Below are positions 22,031 through 32,809 of a DNA stretch of 64,000 nucleotides, in pieces. Under the pieces are notes generated by a model. That model saw nothing but the letters and a program-made list of their open reading frames with translations. It had not been told where the DNA came from and did no database searches. A program made the translations under genes and the position numbers. Positions within the stretch are counted from its first letter, which is position 1. Each line of letters starts with the position of its first letter. This stretch comes from Lineus longissimus (taxonomy: Eukaryota; Nemertea; Pilidiophora; Heteronemertea; Lineidae), in contig NC_088323.1 of assembly GCF_910592395.1 (NCBI RefSeq), positions 11,333,501 through 11,397,500 of the forward strand. Direction: 5' to 3'.

Positions 22031-22330
22031 AGGAGGATCTCTCGGGTAAGCCGACAGAGCTCCTGAGAGTGTGTACCCCCCTCCTTGTTGAGGTTGGCTG
22101 CTACTGTTGTATTGTCTGTTCGAATCAGTACAGACAACCCCCGAATGTTGTCCTGGAAACCTTCTAGGGCTAATTGGACGGCTTTCAACTCCAGCTGATG
22201 TGTTTGGTCGCTTGATATTCCGACCAAATCCCCGCCAGACTCTGCGATTGCATCAGGGCTCCCCATCCCTCCAATGATGCATCGGTCGCCATAGTCACAT
22301 GTGGCTTCTGACGTGTTAGAGATACCCCCT
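21900..22330 (-). pseudogene. DIRS RNase H domain
   Basis: The domain would degrade the RNA strand of the replication hybrid. MATDASLEGWGA supplies the first aspartate, QLELKAVQLAL the glutamate, IRTDNTTVAA the second aspartate, and ARHIAGVKNIVPDALSR the C-terminal HxxGxxNxxAD-like block. The first motif and the later motifs are in different frames (break near 22190-22210), so the frame is broken. Confidence 0.8.
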
Positions 22331-23130
22331 TCAGAACATTCTGATCGGATATCCACCAGGTCAGTTGAGTCCTGAGTTCGTTTGTTACAGACAGGATCTT
22401 CTGCAGACTGTGGTACTGAGAGTTCCAAGATTGGATTAGATGCATTTGTAATGGGCGCATCTGAAGTCGTGCCCATGGTACTACGTCTATGCAAGACGCC
22501 ATCATCCCCAGAACACTGAGAATCTCTCTTGCCGCTGCTGTTTGTTTGTTGATCAGTGCTTTCACTGACTGCTTTAGGGTAATGACCCTGTCTTTGGACG
22601 GGAATACTAGACCTCGGACTAAGTCCAGGGTAGCTCCCAGGAAATCTAATATCTGTGTTGGCGTCAGCTCGGATTTTTCCCAGTTGATCAGAAAACCGAG
22701 TGACGTCACTAATTGAGTCAGCTCGGATTTTTCCCAGTTGATCAGAAAACCGAGTGACGTCACTAATTGAGTCACCATGTTTATGACCTGTAGGAGACGT
22801 CTGCGATTGCCCGCTCGAAGAAGCCAATCGTCTAGATACGCATGAATGCGAATTTCCTTTCTCCTTAGGTGCGCTAGCAGGGTAGACACTACTTTCGTAA
22901 AAATGCGAGGAGCTGATTTTAGGCCAAACACTAAGGCGCGGAACTGGTAATGTTTGCCGTTGAATTCGAATCGCAGGTATTCTCTGGACCCCTCATTCAC
23001 TGGTATGTGGAAATATGCGTCTGATAAATCTATCGACGCCACCCACTCTTGAGGTTTTACTGACCTCATTACTGATCTGAAGGTCTCCATGCGAAATGGA
23101 CGATCTACTATGAACGTGTTCAACCTTTTT
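22185..23130 (-). pseudogene. DIRS reverse transcriptase, palm and thumb
   Basis: The segment contains WVASIDLSDAYFHIPV (motif A), FRALVFGLKSAPRIFTKV (motif B) and the catalytic HAYLDDWLL box (motif C). It is followed by LGFLINWEKSELTP, which is present twice because of a 54-bp in-frame duplication. The protein continues upstream at 24310, on the far side of an H1-type insertion. Confidence 0.88.
22663..22770. repeat. Perfect 54-bp tandem duplication in the DIRS RT
   Basis: Bases 22663-22716 are repeated exactly at 22717-22770. The unit is 18 codons, so the RT gains an 18-residue duplication (TQLVTSLGFLINWEKSEL twice) without a frameshift. Exact identity implies a recent event or an assembly artefact. 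Confidence 0.95.
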
Positions 23131-23181
23131 AGCTCACCTCTTAGCAGAGGTGAGCTTATCCCATACCGTGGCGTCCGTCGT

Positions 23182-23241
<60 letters not shown>

Positions 23242-24309
23242 GCGTCGTCGTCGTCGTCGTCGTCGTCGTCCGTCGTCCGTTAGCAGGGCACGTTTCGTAA
23301 CTGTTAGAGCTATTGAGTTGAAACTTGGTACACATGTACCCTTATGTAATGACACCTGGGAGACCAAGTTTTGGTCCGATTCGTTTCATGGTTTGGCCAC
23401 CAGGGGGCCAAACGTTAAAAGTGAAAATATGCAATATCTCCCTCAATAGTAGTCGGGAAATTTTGAAAAAAATATGGTAGGTACTTCTAGCAAAGGTGCA
23501 TCATATATCCTCCGGGTTTTTGATTTGACCTCCTTTTCAAGGTCACAGAGGTCAAATGGTGTAAATTGGCCGTTAGGATGTAACGATGGCACGTTTCTAA
23601 ACTGCAATGACTATTGATACCAAATTTGGTACACATTTACCCCTTAGTCAGCTGATCTCAGGGACCGAAGTTTGGTCCAATATGATTCACCACTTGACCA
23701 CCAGGGGGCAAAATCCAAAAACCTTAAAAATGTGATTATTCCTTAACTTCTTGCCCGATTGCCACCAATTTGATATCATGGGTACATCTAACCACCATAC
23801 AGTATATATCACACAGGTTTTTAATTTGACCTTCTTGTCAAGGTCACAGAGGTCAAATGGTGTAAATTGGCCGTTAGGATGTAACAATGGCACGTTTCTT
23901 AACTGCAATGACTATTGATCACAAATTAAGTACACATGTACCCCTTGGTCAGGTGATCTCAGGTACTGAAGTTTGGTGCGATCTGATTTGCCGTTTGGCC
24001 TCCAGGGAGGGGGCCAAATCCTAAATTCTTCAAAATGCCATTATTCCTAGTAATGACTTGCCCGATTGGCACCAATTTTATATCATAGGTACATCTAATT
24101 CTAACAACCATTCAATGTGTCACCCGGGTCTTCTTTGATTTGACCTACTTTTCAAGGTCACAGAGGTCGAATGTACTGTAAATTGGCCATTTTGGGGAAA
24201 TTGTAATTGCTTGGACCTACATCAAACCTAACACTACATGACACAAGACCATGCTCTTTATCCATCTTTCCTCCACATGAGGTGAGCACAATGGCCCTGG
24301 CCATTTCAT
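23131..24309 (+). mobile_element. H1-type Helentron-like element inside the DIRS RT
   Basis: The element starts AGCTCACCTCTTAGCAGAGG (a 5' palindrome), passes into a GTC microsatellite (23180-23280) and two to three core monomers of about 300 bp. It ends GAGGTGAGCACAATGGCCCT followed by GGCCATTTCATT, a 3' hairpin. Removing it restores the RT reading (GFRPVLNL continuing as KRLNTFIVDRPF) with no duplicated target bases. That is the insertion mode of Helitron/Helentron elements, here between two T residues. Confidence 0.8.
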
Positions 24310-24882
24310 TAAGTTGAGCACTGGTCGGAACCCTCCCGACTTTTTGGGGACAAGAAATAGGTTGGAGTAACATCCCTTTCCTTGTTGATCTAACGGTACT
24401 TCCTCGACAGCCTGCTTCTGTAGCAATTTGTCGATCTCTGTACTCATGGCCTTCTTGTTTCTTTGTGACCCCGTAGGGATGAAACCTGTCTCTGGAGGTG
24501 GCTCCTTGAACTCAATTGAGTAGCCATTCTCCAGAATGTCCAATACATACTTGTCCTTTGTTATCTTGCGCCATTTCTTGGCGAATAAGGACAGTCTCCC
24601 TCCCACTGGAGGCCTGGAGGTGAGAGGGATGACTTCGTGGTTGCTATTGGTTTTTGTTGCCCCGAAAGGGCCTCTTCTGGCCTCTCGGAGCTCTTCCTCC
24701 TCTATGGGAGTTACTGTACCCTTGGTTCGGCTGGAATGGTTGTGTCCCAGTCTTCTGCTTCTGCTGATATTGGTCCTTCTTGTCTGAGGCATCATGACCT
24801 GGAACCCACCTTTTATCCCCAGGAGGGGGAACACAACGCTCCTCGTGGGGTGGTAACGTCTTGAACCGTTTGAATTGTCCAC
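24310..24882 (-). pseudogene. DIRS reverse transcriptase, N-terminal part
   Basis: The segment encodes the RT fingers, with EIDKLLQKQAVEEVP, YSNLFLVPKKSGGFRPVLNL and an upstream DIRS-typical block (TKDKYVLDILENGYSIEFKE). It is cut by the H1 element at 24309. The 5' part overlaps the gag-like frame. Confidence 0.82.
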
Positions 24883-25282
24883 CAGAAGGCTGTGTGGCTT
24901 CTTTTCTCTTCATACCTGAGGAAAAACCTCCTGCAGTGGAGGCCAGGGTGTTGGCCATCTCCCTGGCATTGCGCCTCAGCTGAGAGGCTTCCTTAGCTAC
25001 TTCATTAAACTTACCTCCGAAGAGCTCTGGGCCCTCCACTGGCACTTTAAGAAGGGTATCCCTGTCCGACTTATCAGGTAAGTTGAGAGCATCTAGGTAA
25101 ATGAGTCTGCGCTTGTGAGTGCATTTTGCCAAGGCTGTGGTAGACAGACTAGCCATGTCGCAGGTGGCAGTGGCCAGGGCGCCAAGAATAGAAGCAACTT
25201 CCTTCTCGGACGTGTCAGAGTCAGGAGACAAGGCCCTCCGTAGAGCCGCCAAAATGAGTGTGACACCACTCGCTGTTGGCAT
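24644..25282 (-). pseudogene. DIRS gag-like protein, C-terminal part
   Basis: The frame shows LFGGKFNEVAKEASQLRRNA and a basic, Q/G/R-rich tail (HRGGRAPRGQKRPFRG), typical of the end of DIRS gag-like proteins and likely nucleic-acid binding. It is in a different frame from the preceding gag segments, with a frame break near 25280. Confidence 0.65.
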
Positions 25283-25536
25283 CTAATGACCCTATCCACA
25301 GACTCCAAAGCCTTCTCTGACTTACTCTTCGAGGGATCGAGAGTCCTCGGCTTATACTTGGTAGCGCCACCCAAGCGGGTGTTTAGGTAAGTAGAGACGG
25401 ATTTATCCAGGCTTGGACATTTACCTCTACGATCAAAGTCCGCATCCGGCCAGCGGTACTGCTTTCTCATCCTATTCTCTCCCGAGAATGAGATCCGAGG
25501 GAGTGACTTGTTGATATTGTCCCATTTATTGTCCAA
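25093..25536 (-). pseudogene. DIRS gag-like protein, middle part
   Basis: The part of the frame above about 25280 (RISFSGENRMRKQYRWPDAD, then STYLNTRLGGATKYKPRTLD) continues the gag-like protein between the N-terminal frame ending at 25526 and the C-terminal frame starting at 25282. Below 25280 this frame is a shadow. Confidence 0.55.
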
Positions 25537-26425
25537 CAGGCCATCTGCAGGAAGTGCTGGGGTCTGAAGCTCTGGTTGGGTGGGGTGCCAGGCCTGAGAA
25601 GGCCCCTGTCAGTATGGATGAATTGGTGTTATCCATCGGTTTCTCGACTTCAATGTCCAGGGTTTTGGCTACAATTTCAATTGTGGCTGGCCAAGAGTGT
25701 GGAACTAATTCACCTTCCTCTGTGGAATATTTCTCCCCCATATATAAGAAAGATCTAGTATCTTCCTCAGCCGGCGGGGCCCCTGCTGCTGCAGAAGGCT
25801 GCTTACTTAGCCGATGAATACCGGAAGGGGGTCTGAATGGAGATCTTACCTGATCCTGCTGGGCAAAACCTCTCTGAGGTCTCCTAGGTGAGGGCGAGCT
25901 ACCCCCGAGGCTGAAGTCATCCCCAGCCATGAAGGAGATAGAGTCCGTATCTCCTATCTGCATCTGAGCCGACCTACTTACCTCTTGTCGGCCTAGGTCC
26001 AATACCAGAGCCGGCTTAATGGCCGCTGTCAGCTTTTCTAAAAGGGCCGTTTGCAAGCCCTCTAGCTTACTCTCCAGTTTTTTATCAAGCAAAGCCACCA
26101 TTTTCTTCTCCAGAGCACTGGACTGGTTCGTGCTACTGCTAGATCTTTCCCGCCTCCGATGTTTATCCTTGTCTCGTACTCTCCCAGAACTCTTGTCTCG
26201 ACCAGAGGAAGGTCCTGGTTTAATAGTACTAGACTTGTCAGGGCCTGGTCCTCGGCCAGAGGGACCCTGAGCAGGCGTCGTCACGAGGCTTGATCCCCGG
26301 CCAGAGGAGCCCGCATGACGGACCGCAGCGGAATTTGGAGAAACGGAGCCCGACAGTGCGACTGGGTCTAGAGTAAACAACGGTAAATCTTGATTAGACA
26401 TCCTACAAGTATGGTAGAATTCCAA
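25526..26425 (-). CDS. DIRS gag-like protein, N-terminal part
   Basis: This 299-codon frame is the first of the element on the minus strand, beginning about 85 bp inside the right inverted repeat. It is Ser/Pro/Arg-rich (RDKDKHRRRERSSSSTNQSS) with a putative coiled-coil stretch (ALEKKMVALLDKKLESKLEG). It is likely the capsid or RNA-binding protein. ATGs at 26425 and 26401 are both possible starts. Confidence 0.65.
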   Translation of the reverse strand: MEFYHTCRMSNQDLPLFTLDPVALSGSVSPNSAAVRHAGSSGRGSSLVTTPAQGPSGRGPGPDKSSTIKPGPSSGRDKSSGRVRDKDKHRRRERSSSSTNQSSALEKKMVALLDKKLESKLEGLQTALLEKLTAAIKPALVLDLGRQEVSRSAQMQIGDTDSISFMAGDDFSLGGSSPSPRRPQRGFAQQDQVRSPFRPPSGIHRLSKQPSAAAGAPPAEEDTRSFLYMGEKYSTEEGELVPHSWPATIEIVAKTLDIEVEKPMDNTNSSILTGAFSGLAPHPTRASDPSTSCRWPVGQ

Positions 26426-26507
26426 AAAGAATAAAATCCTTCGAAAAACACACTAAAAATCGGTAAGAAAACACCAAAATTCGGAAATGTGTCCGGGGTA
26501 ATGGCGC

Positions 26508-26643
26508 GCCTCAGATAAAGAGGAGGTGCGCATGCGCGGGGGACCACAGGTGGTGGGAGTAAAAAATGGAATCGGCGTGTTCCGGGATGCCGGAGATAAT
26601 GCTCAAATGTAATTCTAACAGGTAAGGGAGCTACGCAGTGGAT
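26508..26643 (-). repeat. Right inverted terminal repeat of the DIRS element
   Basis: Complement of 18797-18926. It ends ACAGGTAAGGGAGCTACGCA then GTGGAT, which the internal complementary region repeats in inverted orientation. Confidence 0.85.
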
Positions 26644-27206
26644 AGACGAATTTAAACTCACAATGGCGAGAAAGCATGCCCATTGGTCATTCTTCATGGT
26701 TGCACGTTGATAACTGATGACGTTATTGGAACTTCCCATTGTGACGGGTGATTCAAATAACATACGGAATTAGCTGTAGGTGCCCGTTTTCAGCTTTTTA
26801 AAAGGGGTATATATGGGTTAACTCTTTCAGTGCCAAGATCGTACGTGTATGACCTGAATTTTTTAGGTATTTTAAGTCCCCAGCTTCTCAAATGTTTTTT
26901 TATATGGTTTCTCTGGCCTCGGGGATCCAAATTGAATGATTTTTCTGTCTGAGAGGTTCGGGTGGGGTCTGCCATCCCTCATTTTAGGTGAAAAATGGTG
27001 AAAATCGTCCAAAAATACCACTCCCTTAAAAAGTTCTTAGAAAATAATCCCAATATGCCCCTACTTATTACTGCTGTTTTATTGAAACGAAGACAAATGT
27101 TTTGAAGAGTGTCTCAATTTTTTTTTGAGATTTCAGGTGGTGAAATTCCCAAATCCTGGGCTCTAGAGGTGATAATACGAAGAAGAAGTGGAAGAAAGAT
27201 TTTTTT
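26644..27206. other. Unassigned DNA
   Basis: No gene or repeat terminus is recognised here. Confidence 0.4.
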
Positions 27207-28734
27207 TCGCTCAGCTGACGAAGTCAGCAGAGCCAGTAGAATAACTGTTTCAACTCTGTGTGCCCATCCATCCATCTACATAGGCCTTGCAAATAGCATA
27301 AATTGACCGTAATTGGTTTCCGGGGCATATCTCTGTAACTATTGAGGCTAGGCATTACATCTTTGGGTTATTTGAAGGTGTTATGGTGTTATTGTGCCTC
27401 TTGACACTTGTGATAATATTTTTAACAACGCTTGGTCCCAGGAAGCACTTCATGTGAAATATTTTTGGCTATATCTCATGAATGCTGCTAGTTCCACACA
27501 TATGTGCACAAAACTCATGATCTACGAAAGGGCTATACAGGTCTGTGAAATGTATAGCTAGAACCATGCAGAACATCATCTCCTCTCAAATATCTCAGAG
27601 AAATCAGCAGCGTCCACACAAAGTTAGAATATCTCTTTGGATATATATACTCAAACGTTCTTTCCCATAATTTCGGAATGAAATCGCAATCGCCTTCTCG
27701 TCTTCCAATCCACAGCTGTATTACGGATCGCGAGATATTGGATGTTGGTTATAAATACAGTAGAATAAAACCATCAGTGGATACCCAGTTTAACGTAAGT
27801 TTCCCTACCCAGAGGTGAGATCTTGACTCACAGTTTCGATGCAATAGGGACTGCGGTCGCTTAGCAGAGAGATACCGAAAGAACCAACTAAAATACTCGA
27901 TATATGTTTCATGGTTAAGTTGGGATAATTTTACAGAGAGGGGTATTAACTTGATAGAATATAGAACAACCCAATAGGCCTAATTCGTGGATAGAAGCGC
28001 AGGCGGGATATGACCTACCCGTTGGCTATGAGGCCATATCAGGAACGGGGGAACATGATTTTCATGCCTGGCTATAGACAATTTAGCCTTCAGCCTCACA
28101 TACATGTAGCTGAGGAATAATCGGAAATAATGGATTGCCGTAGAAATTACCCGCGTCCATTGCCTAGGATGGTCAAAGAGAAAAAGCCACATTTCCTAGT
28201 TTGTGGCCCATATGTTACCCTTCGGGAGTCAAACGTGTCATCAGATCATCGGAAAGGACGAATCACAAAAATGCTAGCATGGGATGATACACTCGTGATC
28301 GACACAATATGTTGTCGTTTAATGCAGTAATCGCAGGTTTGCTAACCTTAACTGACACCAGCTTGGCTCACGTAAATATTAACCACATGTCTGATCCAAA
28401 AATGTATGTTCTAAGGCCTAGAATGGTAAAGTCCAAAAATATAACAAACAGTGTTTCTGGACACTGTTACAGCTGTGTATACGAATGGGGCCGAGTTAAA
28501 GCCAGTTTGTGTGTTGTGAACCGGAGGTTATGTAACAGTTGGGACCTAATCAATGGATAGACCTACATGTAAAACAGCGTGTATTGTAAACGCGTCTCCC
28601 GAGCACCCGAAAGAGGCCAGCAGCAACAGTGTGTAACAAAATAACCGGACTGGACTACCCAAAAAGTTATAGCCCAAAACCGAACAGTTGTCAGGACAAA
28701 TTGATAAGTAGAACAGCCTGCTCCATTATTGTAG

Positions 28735-28950
28735 CTCATTGCCAAGTCCACCTTGATATAGCAGACACTCTAAAACATGTAATGTATCCTGTGAAACCTC
28801 ATTGTCAAGTCCACCTGGCAACATGTATTTAGGACACCTTACTCGATCATACGTCATTGTCAAGTCCACCTATATGTCTAGGACACCCTGTTCTGTCCAT
28901 CCAAATATTTAGGACACCTGATTGTGTTTTAGACATCATTGTCAATTCTA
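28735..28950 (+). repeat. Degenerate tandem repeat with CATTGTCAAGTCCACCT
   Basis: The block CATTGYCAAGTCCACCT occurs three times, plus a fourth decayed copy, spaced 55-85 bp apart with TTTAGGACACC between them. Confidence 0.6.
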
Positions 28951-29049
28951 CTCTCTGCAACCTTGCTATTTTTTAAGTGAGTTTGATGCATTGTTTTGCC
29001 TTATATTAGCTTGTTCAAGTAATGCATAGACTGTAGCAGGTGGTGTTGT

Positions 29050-29402
29050 ATTTAACAAAGGGAGGTGATTGTACATGCTATAGAATTTGGCCCTTTTTCA
29101 CCATCATCTTGGATTTTTTTTGGCATGATGATGACTACAAGAGGTGAAGTCTGAAAATTTCACAAACAATGACTCACCAGTAATCCAATTAGCCGTATTG
29201 ACTTTTTTTAACAGGTGCATCTTTCTGACAACTTAATGTCTCTTGATCATGACATTCCATCAATGACCATTGAGCAACTCGGAGTGTCTGGCTGTTTGAG
29301 ATCTTGGCTTTTAAGATGAATAGATACTGCAGGTGTTTTAGCAACTTTAAAGCAATGTTTCAGCTACATGTAGTGCAATAAACCTTAAGATCATGTTACT
29401 TT
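29050..29402 (+). repeat. Dispersed 350-bp repeat, copy 1
   Basis: The segment from GATTGTACATGCTATAGAAT to GATCATGTTACTTTCA is closely similar to 37585-37936 in the same orientation. The two copies bracket the RAG-like transposon 8.5 kb apart. They lie outside its termini and are not its TIRs. Confidence 0.8.
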
Positions 29403-29772
29403 CACATCCAAATGCCTCCGATGCGGTTGCTTTTTTGCAATCGTAGTTTGGCCGCTATCTTGTCCATTTAACTGGTACCGTATCTGGTATGGACAAAATG
29501 TTAGCTGAACGCTAAGCCCTTGGGCCTCTTGTTGTGTAAAATCAGTAGTCTTCCACTACTTGTTGGTAGGGGAAGCCTAATTATTTTCAATAGCAAACAG
29601 TGTCAACTGATATGCATTACCAACATATTAAAATCTTCAACAGACAGACACCAAAGAGGACAGCAATACCCCTCAACCACAGGCATGGCTGAGGGATACC
29701 TAGTGTAGTAATTAAATCAACGTCATAATTCATAAATTGTTATCATTTGTTGAATGTGTTCCTCTGTTTCAG

Positions 29773-30000
29773 ATGACCAGAAAAGCTTCAAGTCTGCTGC
29801 AGGGGGTGAGAGGAATGAGCTCCACCGAGATGATCCAATGATGTCACTTTCTAGTGATGATGACTATCGTGAAAGTGGAGTGGGAATATTGGAATTTTCG
29901 CCTGAAAAAGCAGGATTAGATGTGACCCCAGCAAACTTCCATTTCTCAAATAAAAATTTTGAAAAAAAAAGACATTCCGGCACATTTACGCAGTTAACAG
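29773..30000 (+). CDS. Likely internal exon of an unidentified host gene (exon A)
   Basis: A strong acceptor (polypyrimidine run ending TTTCAG at 29772) and a consensus donor (ACAG|GTAAGT at 30001) bound a 228-bp open segment. It is entered and left in phase 1. The protein is acidic and Ser/Asp-rich, then more ordered (RESGVGILEFSPEKAGLDV, then FHFSNKNFEKKRHSG). No family is recognised. It could be mistaken for the N-terminus of the RAG1-like gene, but it lies outside that transposon's left end and its phase does not fit the RAG1-like exon at 31396. Its phase does fit the exons at 50478 and 55722, suggesting one plus-strand host gene. Confidence 0.6.
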
Positions 30001-30036
30001 GTAAGTACAGGATACAAGAAAGGACTCCCCTTTTTA

Positions 30037-30250
30037 TGGCTCACCTTAGGGGAGTCTATACAACACCGCTGTGTCCGTCGTCATTGTCTGTATTCTGTTT
30101 TAAAAACAGTGGCACATTTCTTAACCGCTAGAGGTCCGAACTTGAAACTTTGTAATACCACATGTCATACCAACTTTGGTTTGACCTATACATTGTAGAC
30201 TATATATGTAGAATGTTTATTAGCCAGGATGAATTCCTAACCACCAAATA
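30037..30250 (+). mobile_element. Helentron-like H1 element, 5' part, split by the RAG transposon
   Basis: The segment begins TGGCTCACCTTAGGGGAGTC and runs through CAACACCGCTGTGTCCGTCG and one core monomer to AGGATGAATTCCTAACCA. The rest of the element (TATACGGTGAGCAGAATGGG plus the hairpin) is found at 36868-36905. The RAG-like transposon lies exactly between the two parts, with AAATA duplicated. Confidence 0.85.
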
Positions 30251-30264
30251 CATGCCGAAATGTT
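30251..30264 (+). repeat. Left TIR of the RAG-like transposon
   Basis: CATGCCGAAATGTT matches the right terminus at 12 of 14 positions. The heptamer-like start is CATGCCG, so the invariant third C of CAC has become T. ACAAGACCA lies about 21 bp internal to the heptamer and weakly resembles an RSS nonamer. Confidence 0.85.
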
Positions 30265-31395
30265 AATATATATACGAGACAAGACCACAATTGATTTTTT
30301 AAGCCTTTTAGCAGTTAAATTGTCAATGTTTGACCGCGACGCATCAAATACTGCGTTCGGTTGTGAATCTGAAATTTAGATTATGTTATTCCGGACAGTC
30401 GGGCAAGTAAATGGTGAAAAATAAACTGGTGATTGACCACGGAAATTTGTTGATAATCGACAAATTAGACAGACTTTGATATTTCCACTCTTTTCAGCCA
30501 ACTGGCAGAAAAAACTCAAAACACGCCCCCTATTACCCAATTAGCAACATTCGAAATTAATTTTTTCATCAAATAATTGCTTTATATCTGTAGACTTGCC
30601 ACAACAAATATTTTTTCAATACCTCTCCAAATATGTACTTGAGAGTTAAAAACATGCACTCGTCTAATTGATTTGACTTTGCGATACACTGAGCGCCATC
30701 TGTCGCATCTTGGAATAAGCAAGAATTTGCCGTTTTGATCATCAAATTCGGTCAACATTTGCCGATTTTACGAAGTTGGAAACATTTTCTTCTGGATCAA
30801 TGGTTGAATTAGGTAGGTAGAAGACCCCAGAGTCTGTGCGACTTGTGTTTTATCCTGTTTGCGACAGCAAAACATGGTTAAATGTGCTGGAAAGGGGAGA
30901 CTCTGCCCTCCAGTGACTGGCGGTATGCTGTGCTTCCTCAGCAAATAAAAATGCTGTCGGGTGTTTTTCTACGCTTGTTACCATCTTCAGAGGACATGAT
31001 TTGGTCAGTAATGAAGGGCCATGGGGGTAGGAAGGCTGTCTATCGTGGTCTATTTGTTTCTGTGTACATTTTGAATGATCTTGACCTTACTGGGTATTTC
31101 TAGGAAGCATCTGTCGGGAAATTCGGCTTTGTTCTTCCGTTTTGGTAAATCAGCTGATCAGCTGTCAGTTTCAGAGAGTTGTCTTCTTTGGGTGTCCTAA
31201 GCATGTATGTCTAAAATAATTGGGTATTTTGGTTGAGATTGGTCAGCTTGGGAAGTGCAAATGAATCATTTATTGTGTTTAGAATCTCTCAGGAGGAATA
31301 ATGGATATGACTACATTCAGCTGAGGAGAGTGAATACAAACTTCAAGTGAAAGTTGGTTGGCATGAGCAATGACACTTTTCCTTCTTTCTTACAG
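30265..31395 (+). other. 5' region of the RAG1-like gene inside the transposon
   Basis: This stretch should hold the promoter and any first exon of the RAG1-like gene, but none can be identified with confidence. A plus frame at 30882-31103 has no recognisable domain. Confidence 0.4.
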
Positions 31396-32809
31396 AATAT
31401 GGACCAGTATCACAAGCAAGTCCTCCAGCAGATGTGTCGTCTCTGTTCTGGTGATCTCAGGAAAATCAAAAGACAGAACACTTTCTTTGATGTTTCAAAA
31501 GCAGCAGATGTCCTCCAGTTACACTACAGTATCTCTGTCGGCAACGAGTCGGAAGCTGTCTTCCCGCGCTGTATATGCAACAAGTGTCGTAACAAGGTTG
31601 ATCGCCTAAAACAGACTGCGGTTTCTAAGAATCTGACCGCCCCTAACTTTTTGCCACACCAGGATTGTGATTGCTTTTGCATAGGAAGATGCTTAGTCCT
31701 TAAGTTAGTTACCTTCACCCTGTAAGCCATTGCAAATTAAACCCTCAGAGGTGGTCATTTCTAGTGATCATTCCTATTTCGGATCTGGCCCAAATGCATG
31801 TGGTACATCTAATGGTGGTACCACTACTAACACTGTTCTGTCTCCTCAGCAGCAAAAAAAATGTCCACTGAAGCAGGTTTCGTATCATCACATAAAACAG
31901 CGACGTCTCAAAGACTTGATATCATCAGTTGATTCATTTTGTGATGACAGGAAGGAAGATTCGATTGATGCAATGTATGCTGTTCTCATCCAAAAACTTC
32001 TTGATGATGGGAGAAAAAAGGACGCAGACAAAATTTTGTCGACATGGAACAACCAAGGGGAGGAGCTGGAAATGTCTGCCCTGGTATGTCTTGCAATGCG
32101 TGTTCGGACATTGCTATCAAAGACGCTTTAAAGGCAACAATATAGTTTACAGCGTGACAATACCACCTCAGCATCTTTGAAACCGCCCTATCAGCTAGAT
32201 GCTGTTGAACCTACATTTATGCCAGGGCACTGTGCGTTCAGGTTAATTAAAGGCTCTGAGGTCATCGCGGAACAATATATATCTACCAATTGCCAGTATG
32301 AGCTACAGGACATCATGGCTCAATTCAAAAACTTTCCATCTGACTTTCCACTGCCCAATCCTGGCTGGGGTGGAATTTAGTTTCATTTCTGCTATCGCAA
32401 AAACTTTATGGGAATGGGACAATTCAATCGAGATGCGCCTCAGAGAACTAGGATTACCACTTTCAACACCAATAGAGACATTATTCAAGGATGGTGGTGA
32501 TGGACTTGGTGATGTAGCCATAACACAGAAGGCAGAAGTTGCTAGAACTGACAAGGTTTTTAGGTACTCCTTCTGTTGTGTTTCATGTAGTGCTGTTGTT
32601 TGGGAGGAGAAGCATCTTCTGTTTCGAGAAGAATTTGCGAACTCAGTTACTAGGCCTGTCATTCTCTGTCATTGTGATGAGAGTGACAGGCCCAGTATTT
32701 CAACTTTGCTGGGCAATGTATCTAGTGAAAGAGAGATGATGCAAGATGGCACCTTGGTGCTGGTGGATCCTGATACAGGTGATGATGTAAGACAGCATCA
32801 CCTGCATTT

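Larger units (their letters stand above)
18752..26643 (-). mobile_element. DIRS-like tyrosine-recombinase retrotransposon, minus strand
   Basis: Inverted terminal repeats of at least 120 bp (18797-18926 and 26508-26643) share CATCCCGGAACACGCCGATT and the CCGCGCATGCGCACC block. An internal complementary region at about 18978-19080 joins sequence complementary to both outer ends, the hallmark of DIRS elements that replicate through a circle. On the minus strand the coding order is gag-like, reverse transcriptase, RNase H, linker domain, tyrosine recombinase. Frameshifts, a 54-bp duplication and two later insertions (23131-24309 and about 19880-21220) disable it. Confidence 0.9.
27207..29530 (+). 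mobile_element. Helentron-like family H2 element
   Basis: The 5' end follows a T-run and shows the palindromic block GCTCAGCTGACGAAGTCAGC. The 3' end is TTAGCTGAACGCTAAGCCCT then TGGGCCTCTTG, an AGCCCTTGGGCC hairpin 6 bp from the terminus. Both ends match the H2 copy at 42448-43952, whose borders are fixed by an empty site. No replication-helicase coding sequence is seen, so it is non-autonomous. The interior contains degenerate CATTGTCAAGTCCACCT units (28740-28950) and a segment shared with 37585-37936. Confidence 0.6.

Noticed and set aside
23134-23449. Poly-Arg and poly-Ser frames over the GTC repeat
   Set aside because: They are translations of a microsatellite inside an H1 element.
24217-24309. 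C-terminal extension of the DIRS RT frame past PVLNL
   Set aside because: These residues are encoded by the H1 insertion terminus, not by the retroelement.
29773-30000. Exon A as the N-terminal exon of RAG1L
   Set aside because: It lies outside the transposon's left TIR and duplication. Its exit phase (1) would cause an early stop if joined to the RAG1L exon at 31396.
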